Below are positions 1 to 7,772 of a stretch of 23,206 bases of DNA, in pieces. Every line of letters begins with the position of its first letter. The first letter of the stretch is position 1. The notes under the pieces were generated by a model that saw only the letters and a list, made by a program, of their open reading frames with translations, was not told the DNA's origin and ran no database searches. The stretch comes from an uncultured Lachnospiraceae bacterium (lineage in GTDB: Bacteria > Bacillota > Clostridia > Lachnospirales > Lachnospiraceae). The position numbers were made by a program, and so were the translations under genes. The stretch is taken from NCBI GenBank assembly GCA_910579495.1, contig CAJTVD010000063.1:1-23206 (forward strand). Reading direction: 5' to 3'.

Positions 1-33
1 TTGAGGAAGTCCCTTTTCATTAAGGAGGACAAC

Positions 34-450
34 ATGAAAAGGGCAAAACTGAATAACGACAAAATCACTGCTTTATATTGCAGGCTTTCCAAAGATGACG
101 GCACGAACAATGAGAGCATGAGTATCAGCACACAGAAAACCATGCTGAAAGATTATGCAAAGCGCAACGGTTTTCTGAACTGCCAGTTTTACGTTGATGA
201 CGGTTACAGCGGTACAAACTACGACCGCCCCGCTTTCCGACAGCTTATCAAGGACATACAGGACGGGGAAGTGTCAACGCTCATCACAAAAGACCTGTCA
301 CGTTTGGGGAGGAATTATCTTGAAACGGGTACTTATATCGAGGTATTTTTCCCTAATCATAACGTGCGGTACATTGCAATCAATGACGGGGTGGACTCCA
401 TAGACAACGCACAAATGGATATTACACCGTTCCGCAACATCATCAACTTC
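34..450 (+). pseudogene. Truncated large serine recombinase (TnpX/Tn1549-type), N-terminal fragment
   Basis: This is the catalytic N-terminal domain of a large serine site-specific recombinase, the kind that moves Tn4451/Tn1549-like elements. The ATG at 34 follows an AAGGAGG site at 22-28. Visible family marks are YCRLSKDD near the start (the Ser is the expected nucleophile), DDGYSGTNYDRP, and the KDLSRLGRN arginine motif. The reading matches the family up to PFRNIIN (about base 450). In full-length relatives, as I remember them, the next residues are an NEMYAKDTS-like stretch and then several hundred residues of recombinase and zinc-ribbon domains. Here the frame instead runs into sequence belonging to the terminator and 3' end of the opposite-strand MgtC gene. 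The open frame continues to 807, but that part is an accidental shadow. I read it as a dead fragment left by excision, deletion or insertion of a mobile element. Confidence 0.85.
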
Positions 451-475
451 ATTTTTTTGACTGGCAAAGACTGGC

Positions 476-518
476 GGCCCGTGCACCGCTTTAGCGGCAT
501 ATTTCCTCTGCACGGGCC
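476..518. repeat. Nested inverted repeat at the recombinase break
   Basis: A perfect 10-bp inverted repeat (GGCCCGTGCA at 476-485, TGCACGGGCC at 509-518) encloses a second perfect 5-bp hairpin (CCGCT 486-490, AGCGG 493-497). Directly before it lies a direct repeat GACTGGC-aaa-GACTGGC at 459-475. There is no T-run on either strand, so a terminator is unlikely. It lies exactly between the end of recombinase homology and the mgtC-like terminator, so it could be a scar of an element end. Its function is unknown. Confidence 0.5.
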
Positions 519-525
519 TGCGCAT

Positions 526-563
526 AAAAAAGGAACTGCCGCCAGCTACCCTGGGGCAATTCC
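526..563 (-). terminator. Rho-independent terminator of the MgtC/SapB gene
   Basis: On the minus strand a 9-bp stem (GGAATTGCC with GGCAGTTCC, one G-U pair; plus-strand arms 532-540 and 555-563) carries an inner CCA/TGG pairing and is followed by six T residues (526-531). It begins about 25 bases after the stop codon of the MgtC/SapB gene. This is a textbook terminator. Confidence 0.85.
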
Positions 564-587
564 CTCTTTTACTAAAGTTATGGTCTC

Positions 588-1280
588 CTACAGTTCTTCC
601 ACATACAGGACATATTTCCGTTCCCGTATCCATTCCAGCAATCCCGGGCGGTCTTTCCCTCTTCTCATTTCAAACCCAATGATCGCCGCCTGCCCGCTGC
701 CATCGATCCGGCTCTGGGTCACTTCCACCGAGCCCAGGCTTACGTTCTGCCAGCTTACATCCTCCATGAACCTGCGTACATCCTCCCGGGCACTGAACTC
801 AATATAAAGCTCAAAGGAACGGGCACAGCGGTGCATGGCCAGGTCGACCCTGGAAAGGATCTGTAAAATGAACATCACTACAAGCAATGTAACGATAGCG
901 CCTTTCCAAAAGCCAATACCAATCGCCAGCCCCTCCACGCCGCACACCCACAGCCCTGCTGCAGTGGTAAGCCCTTTTACATGGTTGCGCCCTGTTACGA
1001 TAATCGTCCCTACCCCAAGGAAACCGATTCCGCTGATCACCTGTGCTCCCAGCCGGGCAAGGTCTCCCTGATTGTTATAGGCAACTCTTATGTATTCGCT
1101 TGTGAGCATCACAAGGGCGGCCCCAACACACACCAGGGAATGGGTCTTCACCCCTGCCGCCCCCCGTCCCTTGCTGCTCCGCTCGATCCCTACCAGCATT
1201 CCTGTAAGCATTGCAAACGCCAGACGTATCACGACAGACCCAAGCGCAAGATCCGCTGTGATCTCCTGCATACCATCCAT
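588..1280 (-). CDS. MgtC/SapB family membrane protein
   Basis: A 230-aa protein with the MgtC/SapB N-terminal membrane domain: LVGIER near residue 29, then KTHSLVCVGAALVML, then QVISGIGFLGVGTI and VKGLTTAAGLWV. These are the conserved stretches of the family. About four to five membrane segments precede a soluble C-terminal domain of roughly 75 residues (from about residue 155). MgtC proteins are linked to low-magnesium or acid stress and to modulation of membrane ATPases. SapB-like members in Firmicutes have no firm role. The ATG at 1280 follows AAAGGAGG about 12 bases upstream. It lies 59 bases after the heparinase-like gene with no terminator between them, so it could be read from the glycan operon. 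The functional link is unclear. Confidence 0.85.
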   Translation of the reverse strand: MDGMQEITADLALGSVVIRLAFAMLTGMLVGIERSSKGRGAAGVKTHSLVCVGAALVMLTSEYIRVAYNNQGDLARLGAQVISGIGFLGVGTIIVTGRNHVKGLTTAAGLWVCGVEGLAIGIGFWKGAIVTLLVVMFILQILSRVDLAMHRCARSFELYIEFSAREDVRRFMEDVSWQNVSLGSVEVTQSRIDGSGQAAIIGFEMRRGKDRPGLLEWIRERKYVLYVEEL

Positions 1281-1339
1281 CTATCCCTTTTACCTCCTTT
1301 GTTTTTATTACTGTTTAAGCGCGGGATATCTGGAACGTC

Positions 1340-3085
1340 CTATCCTTCCTTTACAATACGGAAAGTCTTTTCATAAGGGGTATATTCATTAAAGAAAATA
1401 CTGTAACCTGCACTGTTTTTGTCCTCCCCAGAGTAATGTCCCTTAAATGCATGGGTCCCATAGCCAGGCCCCACCAGGATCTTCTCCAGGCTGTTATGGA
1501 TCTTCAAACAGCCGTCCCTTAAAATCAGGCTCTCTCCCTTCCCTGCAGTAAGGCAGAAGGCATCATTTTCCAATACGCTGCCTGCGGGAATATCCAGTTC
1601 CACCCGCAGGGGAAGCCCATCCAGCCCTTCTGTCTTTACCGTAACTTCAACTCCCTTTTCCAGTTCCTTTATGGTAATAGTGGTATCCACCTGGCTGGTA
1701 ACTACCAGCTCTCTCTTCTTATGGTCCATGGCCCACCAGTCGGAAGTCCCCTGGGGCTCTGCAAACGGCTGGTAATACCATCCCCTGGCGGTGGAATGAA
1801 GTACGCAGCCATCCTCCGTCACTTCCATTTCCCTGGGGATCACATTGCGCACATCACAATAAGCTTCCCCGATCCGCAACCCCACCGGGAGGGCGCCAAA
1901 TTTCACAAACAGGAAGGAAGCCTTGTTATTCAGTACACTGCATACATAATCCTTCTTTTTCACCCGGAGCACCTGGGAACCGCCAAAGTACCTGCGGTAT
2001 TCCTCCAGATAGCCATAGCCTTTAAAGGTGTAGCCCTTCAGCCAGTCATACATCATAAAGATATACATAGGGCCGCAGGCAATGTCACCCCCTTGCATTT
2101 TACCCCGGAGCTCTCCCTCTCCCCTGGCCATGCTGTCCTTGATCATCTTATGGGCTGCCGCGTCAAAGGCTTCTGAGCCTGTCTTGTCTGCCATATAGGT
2201 GTACAGGTAAAAATACTGGTCAGGATAAAGGGCTTTTCCCTGGTCCTGCCTGGTGGAATTCTGGGTAAAAATGGTATCATCCCCATCTATGTAGTACAGC
2301 ATCATATCAAGGTTTCTTTCCACATACCCTAAAAAGCTCTCGTCCCCTGTCATCTCATAAGCAAGGATCAGGGATTTATCCACCACTGCATTGTAATTCC
2401 CGGTGGAACGCTCCGCATACTCCCCGTCTGCGTCGCCGTCAATGCCCTCTGACAGGTACTGCCCTGCCCTTGCCCGTAATTGCCCTGCCAGTTCCTTTGC
2501 TGTAGCCGGGATTTCTCCCACAGGAGATCTGTGGCTGCCAAAATCTACTGTGGAAACCGCCAGCTCCCCATTTTCCTCTGTAAGCTTTGCCAGGGTAAGC
2601 AGCGCCGCCAGCACCGCCCAGCGGTGATTAGGCGTATGGAAACCGCCGCACATAATGATGGGGATGCAGCGCAGGATTACTTTCAGGTAACGCCCCTGCA
2701 GCTCTTCCTCCTCTTTCCCACTTCCATATTTCCTTAAAATCTCATATGCGCCGTACAGGCGGCGGAAACAGAAGGAAGTATCCGGTGCGGAATAAAAGTT
2801 ACAGGTTGGATAGTCCAGGCTCCCATCCGGCCTCTGCCATTTTTCGATGAAGCCCAGCCCCCGCTTTACCGCTTCAAACAGTTCTGTATCTTTATAATAC
2901 CTGCTTTCCGGGCTAAAGTAAAGACAAAGTGCATCTGTCATCATGTAAATGGTCCGTTTGCCGTCCGACACCTGGTTATCCATCATGCCAAACTGCCATC
3001 TTTGGGTATCCATTACCTGCCCTTTCAGGAAGGCTTCTGCCACTTTCTCAGTGGAATTTACTATATACTGCCAATATCTTTTCAT
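1340..3085 (-). CDS. Heparinase II/III-like (alpha/alpha)-toroid protein, candidate intracellular polysaccharide lyase
   Basis: A 581-aa cytoplasmic protein with no signal peptide. The N-terminal ~390 residues are helical and aromatic-rich, like an (alpha/alpha) toroid. The last ~190 residues look like beta-sandwich. Two motifs recall the heparinase II/III lyase group: PNHRW (residues 152-156) and DGEYAERSTGNYN (220-232). The second resembles the DGG-x-x-ERS-x-x-YH signature of that group. His154 and Tyr231 are therefore candidate catalytic residues, by analogy with the His/Tyr pair of heparinase II. I prefer the ATG at 3085, which has GAGGA seven bases upstream, over the ATG at 3121 that overlaps the stop of the upstream GH105 gene and has no good ribosome site. 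It follows GH105 closely. A lyase here would make the unsaturated substrate GH105 needs. A hydrolase or a non-catalytic role remains possible. Confidence 0.6.
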   Translation of the reverse strand: MKRYWQYIVNSTEKVAEAFLKGQVMDTQRWQFGMMDNQVSDGKRTIYMMTDALCLYFSPESRYYKDTELFEAVKRGLGFIEKWQRPDGSLDYPTCNFYSAPDTSFCFRRLYGAYEILRKYGSGKEEEELQGRYLKVILRCIPIIMCGGFHTPNHRWAVLAALLTLAKLTEENGELAVSTVDFGSHRSPVGEIPATAKELAGQLRARAGQYLSEGIDGDADGEYAERSTGNYNAVVDKSLILAYEMTGDESFLGYVERNLDMMLYYIDGDDTIFTQNSTRQDQGKALYPDQYFYLYTYMADKTGSEAFDAAAHKMIKDSMARGEGELRGKMQGGDIACGPMYIFMMYDWLKGYTFKGYGYLEEYRRYFGGSQVLRVKKKDYVCSVLNNKASFLFVKFGALPVGLRIGEAYCDVRNVIPREMEVTEDGCVLHSTARGWYYQPFAEPQGTSDWWAMDHKKRELVVTSQVDTTITIKELEKGVEVTVKTEGLDGLPLRVELDIPAGSVLENDAFCLTAGKGESLILRDGCLKIHNSLEKILVGPGYGTHAFKGHYSGEDKNSAGYSIFFNEYTPYEKTFRIVKEG

Positions 3086-3120
3086 ATCTGTCCTCGCTTC
3101 TTTCCTTGCTGTAATCTGCA

Positions 3121-4224
3121 TTATTTCCCGCTGTCATTGAGCCATTCCATGAAAAACAAAATGGCAAGGGCCTGGCCATAGGGCATAGGCTGCAGGGGAA
3201 TCTCTTTGTAAAAATCTTTGCTCTCCCTTCCCATAGGCGTCCCATAGGAGACCTGCTCCACGATCCCATCCTCTGTGATACATCCCAGCACCGCATCCAG
3301 GGCTTTTTCCGCCGCTCCTTTATAGGAAGCGTCCAGTATGCCCATATTCACAGCCTTGGTGATGCCATAGGCAAAACCCGCTGTGGCGCTTGCCTCCTCA
3401 TAGGAATCCGGGTCGTCCACCAAAGTATGCCACATGCCGCTCTTTGCCTGGAGGGATACCAGGGCATCCACCTGGTTTTTCAAGACCCCTGTAAGATAGC
3501 GCTCCACCGCCGGGGAGCATACCCCCATAGCGATCAGCTCCGGGATCGCCGCTGTGATCCAGCAGTTGCCCCTTCCCCAGAAAGCCCCGGCAAAGTGGTT
3601 CCTCTCCTTGAAGGTCCATCCATGATACCACAGCCCCGTATCCCTGTCGGAAAGATATTTCACATGGAGAAGGAACTGGTAAATGGCTTCCTCTATGTAA
3701 TCCTGCCGTCCCAGGATCTGTCCCATATGGGCCAAAAACAGCACCGTCATAAACAGGGTATCGTCCCACATCTCCTGCTCGTTCACAGAGTCAGAGGTGA
3801 TATGCTGCAGGCCGCCCTCCTGGGTCCTTGGGAAGTCCTTCATGATCCACTCAGCCCACTCTTCACAGGCCTTTAAGTACTCCTCCTTGTGGAAAGCCTC
3901 CCCATACCATGACAGTGCCAGCAGGGGCGTCACGGTATTGACATTTTTGGCCGGGAGCCCGATCTTAAACTGCCTTGCATAATAATCTTCCAGGATCTCC
4001 AGGTATTTCTTATCTTGGTATATTTCATAATATTTCCAGAAACCAAAAAGCCCCACGCCCTGGGTCCACTCCCAGAATTGGTATTTCCTGATATCGTCCG
4101 ATGCCAGGCTGTTAGTCTTCATGTTTTCCAGAAAAGCCTTATCTTCCTCATACAAAACCTTTTGGAAGCTCTCTGCCAGCAGATGCAGCTTTTCCTTTAC
4201 TTCCTTATCTCTTTCCTGTTGCAT
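3121..4224 (-). CDS. GH105 unsaturated uronyl hydrolase
   Basis: A 367-aa glycoside hydrolase family 105 protein (YteR/YesR/RhiN relatives). These enzymes hydrate and release 4,5-unsaturated uronic acid from the non-reducing end of oligosaccharides made by lyases. Conserved stretches are WEWTQGVGLFG (51-61), WDDTLFMT (153-160), GLWYHGW (197-203) and FWGRGNCW (215-222). An Asp in the WDDTLF motif is the likely general acid/base. The length is typical and no signal peptide is present, so it acts in the cytoplasm. The ATG follows AAGGGAG with six-base spacing. It is closely related to the C-terminal half of the HAD-GH105 fusion at 14104-15738, with long identical runs around WDDTLF and AFWGRGNCWIT. 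Sugar specificity (galacturonyl or glucuronyl, and linkage) cannot be read from sequence. Confidence 0.9.
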   Translation of the reverse strand: MQQERDKEVKEKLHLLAESFQKVLYEEDKAFLENMKTNSLASDDIRKYQFWEWTQGVGLFGFWKYYEIYQDKKYLEILEDYYARQFKIGLPAKNVNTVTPLLALSWYGEAFHKEEYLKACEEWAEWIMKDFPRTQEGGLQHITSDSVNEQEMWDDTLFMTVLFLAHMGQILGRQDYIEEAIYQFLLHVKYLSDRDTGLWYHGWTFKERNHFAGAFWGRGNCWITAAIPELIAMGVCSPAVERYLTGVLKNQVDALVSLQAKSGMWHTLVDDPDSYEEASATAGFAYGITKAVNMGILDASYKGAAEKALDAVLGCITEDGIVEQVSYGTPMGRESKDFYKEIPLQPMPYGQALAILFFMEWLNDSGK

Positions 4225-4265
4225 ATGCCTCTCCCTTCACTATATTGCCTTTATATTTGATTGTT

Positions 4266-4289
4266 AAAAAAACGGCAATGGCTTTTGCC
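4266..4289 (-). terminator. Weak hairpin plus T-run between the 228-aa gene and GH105
   Basis: On the minus strand GGCAA/TTGCC (5-bp stem, 6-base loop; plus arms 4274-4278 and 4285-4289) is followed by G and seven T residues. The short stem suggests partial termination or attenuation before the GH105 gene rather than a full stop. Confidence 0.45.
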
Positions 4290-4298
4290 CCTTTTATG

Positions 4299-4985
4299 TC
4301 ACTTTACTGAATCCCGGATAACCGAGAGCTCCTTCTTCAGCCGGGCCGGGATGCTGTCTTTCAGCTCCTGCCAGGCCATAAGAAGGGATGGGTCCGGCCT
4401 GAAAGGCCGGAATTCCATGGACGGCGCAAAGGCATAGGTGTCCTTGATGTACCTGCGCACCTGCTCCTGGGTCTGCTCTGTATCCTCTGCAAGCAGGCTG
4501 TCCCTGAACATATCCTGCACCAGAAGCCCGTCCGCCCCTGCCAGTTCCTGGCAGCTCTCCTGCCACTGGGGTATCAAGGCAATCACCCGTTTATCCGGCA
4601 CTATTGCATGTTTCCCGGGCTGCAGGTATACCTCCGGGATCCCGTCCCTGTCCACGGATACCTCACCGGTATCCAGTTTTACCTGGTTCAGGAATTTACC
4701 ATGGAAGCTTCCCTCCACCTTCCATACCTTTCCGTCTTTTCCTACATAAACCCACACATGCTCCAGTTCATAAAGATGCTGGATGTCATAATCAAACCAG
4801 ATGGCATACTCAACCAGCCATTTGGTACGGTCCCAGTCTGCGGTAAGGAACCGTTTCTGGAAGGAGCCGCTTGGGGCATCTTCCGTAAACACCGTATAGC
4901 CAAGGGCGTCTATGGTAAAAGGTTCCTTTTCATCCATCCAGAAAACGGGCAGGTATTTTTCAGCAATTTCAAGATGTGTTTTCAA
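4299..4985 (-). CDS. Unrecognised 228-aa protein in the glycan operon
   Basis: I do not recognise this family. The protein is soluble, rich in aromatic and acidic residues, and has no signal peptide or membrane segment. A central block (about residues 57-100) has the pattern VEYAIWFDYDIQHLYELEHVW followed by a VYVG strand and KVEGSFHGKF, which suggests a beta-rich core with a possible His/Glu site (the LEHVW and GSFHG histidines). The start is TTG at 4985, chosen because GGGAGG stands five bases upstream and no ATG fits near it. The gene begins 22 bases after the hairpin that follows the solute-binding protein and ends 74 bases before GH105, so it is probably expressed by readthrough from the transporter genes. 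A carbohydrate-related role is only inferred from neighbours. Confidence 0.75.
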   Translation of the reverse strand: MKTHLEIAEKYLPVFWMDEKEPFTIDALGYTVFTEDAPSGSFQKRFLTADWDRTKWLVEYAIWFDYDIQHLYELEHVWVYVGKDGKVWKVEGSFHGKFLNQVKLDTGEVSVDRDGIPEVYLQPGKHAIVPDKRVIALIPQWQESCQELAGADGLLVQDMFRDSLLAEDTEQTQEQVRRYIKDTYAFAPSMEFRPFRPDPSLLMAWQELKDSIPARLKKELSVIRDSVK

Positions 4986-5006
4986 AAAGCCCTCCCTTCA
5001 TTTTAG

Positions 5007-5040
5007 AAAAGCCTGTTACAATAATCTGTAACAGGCTTTT
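5007..5040 (-). terminator. Strong hairpin terminator/attenuator after the solute-binding protein gene
   Basis: A 10-bp GC-containing stem (GCCTGTTACA / TGTAACAGGC, loop ATAATC) is flanked by A4 and T4-T5, giving up to 14 pairs and working on both strands. It sits 62 bases after the solute-binding protein stop and 22 bases before the TTG start of the next co-directional gene. Because no clear promoter fits in the gap, it is best read as a partial terminator that makes binding protein more abundant than the downstream enzymes. Confidence 0.8.
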
Positions 5041-5102
5041 TACTCCCGGTGATTATTGCTGCTTCCAGGAATTTTTATTATTTGCAGTAATCAGGATCTT
5101 CT

Positions 5103-6800
5103 TTAGCCCTGGCTATTGAAGTACTCAGTCCTTCCGTCTAAGATCTTCTGGAGGCCTGCGTTTACCAGCTCATTGTAACCTGCTTCATAGGTTGCCTCAA
5201 ACTGGTCAGCCGGGCAGCAGATTGTCTTATAAACAAATCCTACCATACGGGTCTTGATATCAGCGCCGTACATCTGCTCTGCTTCACACTTATAAGAGAA
5301 TACAGGATAACGGTATTTGCCAATATCCATAACATCGGAACGTGACTTATACCACTCTTCTGTTGCCCACTGGGGATTCTGGTTCATGAATGCAGACTTC
5401 GCATTCAGCGCTGCATCGTTTACCCACTCAAAGTTCTGGTTCATGATGCTCAGGTCATCACATGTTCCCGGATATCCTTTTTCATGCTTCTTCTCCTTGG
5501 GTGCATCAATAGGAAGTCCCAGTTCATCATATTCATGTTCAGGCGTATAGTAAATGTTCACAGCAACTTCAGGATCAGCCATCCAGTTCAGGTATTTCAT
5601 GGCTGCCACTACTTTTTCCTCACTTACTGTTGCAGGGATCATAACAAACATAGCATATCTCTGCTCAAAAGGTGTACGGTAAGAACCGTCAGGCAGGTCA
5701 AAGCACTGAACAGGGATAAATGTCTCATGCCCGATCTCGGTATTCAAAACAGCAATCTGGTCGTCCCTTGCGGTAACGTCATCCAAAATGAAACCTACGG
5801 AACCGTTAGCAACATCTGACTTTAAAACATCCTCGCTGGTATCTGTAGGGAAATCCTGGGAGATCAGGCCTGCATTGTACCATTCATTGAGCTGCTTTAA
5901 CCCGTCTTTTGCCCCAGGGGCTACTACCACATATGTTTCATTGTAAACATACTCATCACAGGGAGTTTCGAAATTTACATAGGACCCGATAAAGTTCAGA
6001 TACCCCTTCTCTGTGTCGGAACGTCCGCTCATGCCCCAGGGAATGGTCTTGGAACCGCCGAGGTTCTTATCCTTTACTGCCTGCAGGTATTCCCCAAGCT
6101 CTGCCTTTGTCTTGGGAACTTCCATCCCAAGTTCATCCAGCCAGTCCTTGCGGATATAGGATAAGTGCCTTGCACTCTCTGTACCTCTCTGCTTCATAAC
6201 CGCATATCTTGCATCGCCCAGAAGGCCGATGGGCTGTGCTTCTTCACAATATTTGGCAATGTTGGAGCCATACTGTGCATATACTTCCGTCAAATCGGTG
6301 AGGGCGCCGCTGTTTGCATAGTTGTAATACAAATCCTGGTCATAAGTAAATACGATATCAGGGGATGTGCCGCCGGACATCATGATGTTCACTTTGTCAT
6401 CAGATTCTGACCGGGGAACTGCCGTATAAGTAACATTGATGTTAAACTGCTCTTTTACCTGCTGCTGGATCCATTTGGTCAGGTTGTTGTCTTCTGTTGT
6501 GGTATTGGGCGCTGCATCGCCTCTGTCCCAAACCATTACATTCAGGTCAACTTCATCGCCAAACAGATCCCCTGCTGCTGCGGTTTCCCCGCCTGCTGCA
6601 TCTGCTTCTCCTGCAGAATCGGTTCCTTCTGTTGCATCTGAACCGCCGGAGCTTTCGCCCTGGGAACTGGATGAATCATTTGCCGGTGTCTGTGTGCTGC
6701 TGTCAGAATCGGTTTTGCCACCGCATCCTGCCATTGCTGCTGCCATTGCCGCTACAAGCACAAGGGCAAGCGATTTTTTCATTAAGCTCTTTTTCCTCAT
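5103..6800 (-). CDS. ABC transporter extracellular sugar-binding lipoprotein (LplA/YtcQ-like)
   Basis: A 565-aa binding lipoprotein that captures an oligosaccharide outside the cell for the two permeases encoded just upstream. Residues 1-25 are a lipoprotein signal (MRKKSL, a long Ala/Val/Leu core) ending MAGC, with Cys26 as the lipidated residue. Residues 27 to about 75 form a Ser/Gly/Asp/Thr linker. The mature domain has the cluster-1 solute-binding pattern (NIMMSGGTSPDIVF, then many aromatic residues). The length of about 560 matches the LplA/YtcQ class rather than the ~420-aa MalE class. I chose the ATG at 6800, with GGGAGG seven bases upstream, over the longer frame from 6893, which would bury the signal peptide. 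Its relatives include those next to the rhamnogalacturonan GH105 genes of Bacillus subtilis. The actual ligand is unknown. Confidence 0.9.
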   Translation of the reverse strand: MRKKSLMKKSLALVLVAAMAAAMAGCGGKTDSDSSTQTPANDSSSSQGESSGGSDATEGTDSAGEADAAGGETAAAGDLFGDEVDLNVMVWDRGDAAPNTTTEDNNLTKWIQQQVKEQFNINVTYTAVPRSESDDKVNIMMSGGTSPDIVFTYDQDLYYNYANSGALTDLTEVYAQYGSNIAKYCEEAQPIGLLGDARYAVMKQRGTESARHLSYIRKDWLDELGMEVPKTKAELGEYLQAVKDKNLGGSKTIPWGMSGRSDTEKGYLNFIGSYVNFETPCDEYVYNETYVVVAPGAKDGLKQLNEWYNAGLISQDFPTDTSEDVLKSDVANGSVGFILDDVTARDDQIAVLNTEIGHETFIPVQCFDLPDGSYRTPFEQRYAMFVMIPATVSEEKVVAAMKYLNWMADPEVAVNIYYTPEHEYDELGLPIDAPKEKKHEKGYPGTCDDLSIMNQNFEWVNDAALNAKSAFMNQNPQWATEEWYKSRSDVMDIGKYRYPVFSYKCEAEQMYGADIKTRMVGFVYKTICCPADQFEATYEAGYNELVNAGLQKILDGRTEYFNSQG

Positions 6801-6852
6801 TATTAAGCCTCCCATTATTTTATTTATTAAATATCCCGGAACCAAATCCCAG

Positions 6853-6886
6853 CAGGAATAAATTCCTGTAAGATAAGGTTCCTGTA
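6853..6886. repeat. Short palindrome and direct repeats in the permease-to-lipoprotein gap
   Basis: In the 105-base gap before the lipoprotein gene there is a near-perfect palindrome CAGGAATAAATTCCTG (6853-6868), and TTCCTGTA occurs twice, 16 bases apart (6863-6870, 6879-6886). It may fold in the messenger to protect the downstream transcript. No promoter is evident here. Confidence 0.3.
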
Positions 6887-6905
6887 GGATCATTTAATCC
6901 ATCTG

Positions 6906-7772
6906 TTAACCTTTTACTGCACCAATCATAATTCCCTTTGTAAAGAACCTCTGCACGAAAGGATATACAATCAGCATGGGCAGCATGGAAATCACGATAC
7001 TTGCTGATTTGATATTGTCTGCCACCAGATTACTTGTCATACCTTCCTCTACAGAAATCTTAACGGATTCCACAAACTGCTTCAGAACCATCTGTACGGT
7101 AAAGTATTTGGAAGAGTTTATGTAATACAATACATCGCTGATGCTGTTCCATCTTCCCACCGCATAGAACAGGCCAAGGGTTGCCAGGGTGGGATACACC
7201 AAAGGAAGAATAACGCTGGTAAGCGTCCGGAATTCACTGCATCCGTCAATCTTTGCCGCTTCATAAATAGCGGAATCAATACCCCTGAATGAATTACACA
7301 TGATGATCATGTTATAGGCGCTAAGGGCACCGGGAATGATTAAGGCCCAAACGGTATCAATCAATTTAAAATCCCTTACATTCAAATACTCAGGGATAAC
7401 GCCAGGATTTAAATACATGGTCAGTACAAACATAGTCATAATTACGCTTCCCCCCACAAGATTCTTCTTGGAGAGAGGGTAAGCTGCCAATACTGTCATA
7501 ACAAGGTTGACCACTGTAGAAGCCAGCATCAGCATAATGGAATAACCAAAAGCACGGGCAAAACTGCCGCTCTGGAAGGATTTTACATAAGCTTCCGTAT
7601 TAAAGCCAATGGGCAAAATGGTCACCCTGCTGGCGTTAATAGCCTCTTTGGCACTGAAAGACATTGAGATAACACGTAAAATCGGGACCATCGCTATGCA
7701 AGTGATCAATATAAAGAAAATTGTCCAAAATAGCTGGAATAATTTTTCACCTTTACTATTTAATGCGCTCAT
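6906..7772 (-). CDS. Carbohydrate ABC transporter permease (LplC/YtcP-like)
   Basis: A 288-aa inner permease subunit with six predicted membrane helices. The ATPase-contact EAA loop reads YEAAKIDGCSEFRTLTSVILP, in which EAA-x3-G is intact. The C-terminal end FTKGIMIGAVKG is typical of the LplC/YtcP class. It pairs with the other permease to form the channel for the sugar bound by the lipoprotein at 5103-6800. The start codon overlaps the stop of the upstream permease (TAATG), which implies translational coupling. No ATPase gene is present in the window. Importers of this class usually share an MsmX-type ATPase encoded elsewhere. Confidence 0.92.
   Translation of the reverse strand: MSALNSKGEKLFQLFWTIFFILITCIAMVPILRVISMSFSAKEAINASRVTILPIGFNTEAYVKSFQSGSFARAFGYSIMLMLASTVVNLVMTVLAAYPLSKKNLVGGSVIMTMFVLTMYLNPGVIPEYLNVRDFKLIDTVWALIIPGALSAYNMIIMCNSFRGIDSAIYEAAKIDGCSEFRTLTSVILPLVYPTLATLGLFYAVGRWNSISDVLYYINSSKYFTVQMVLKQFVESVKISVEEGMTSNLVADNIKSASIVISMLPMLIVYPFVQRFFTKGIMIGAVKG

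Noticed and set aside
476..518. Terminator for the recombinase or the MgtC/SapB gene
   Set aside because: No T-run follows on either strand, and a proper terminator for the MgtC/SapB gene exists at 526-563.
451..807. C-terminal extension of the recombinase reading frame
   Set aside because: After PFRNIIN the residues no longer match the family and the DNA is the terminator and 3' end of the opposite-strand MgtC/SapB gene.
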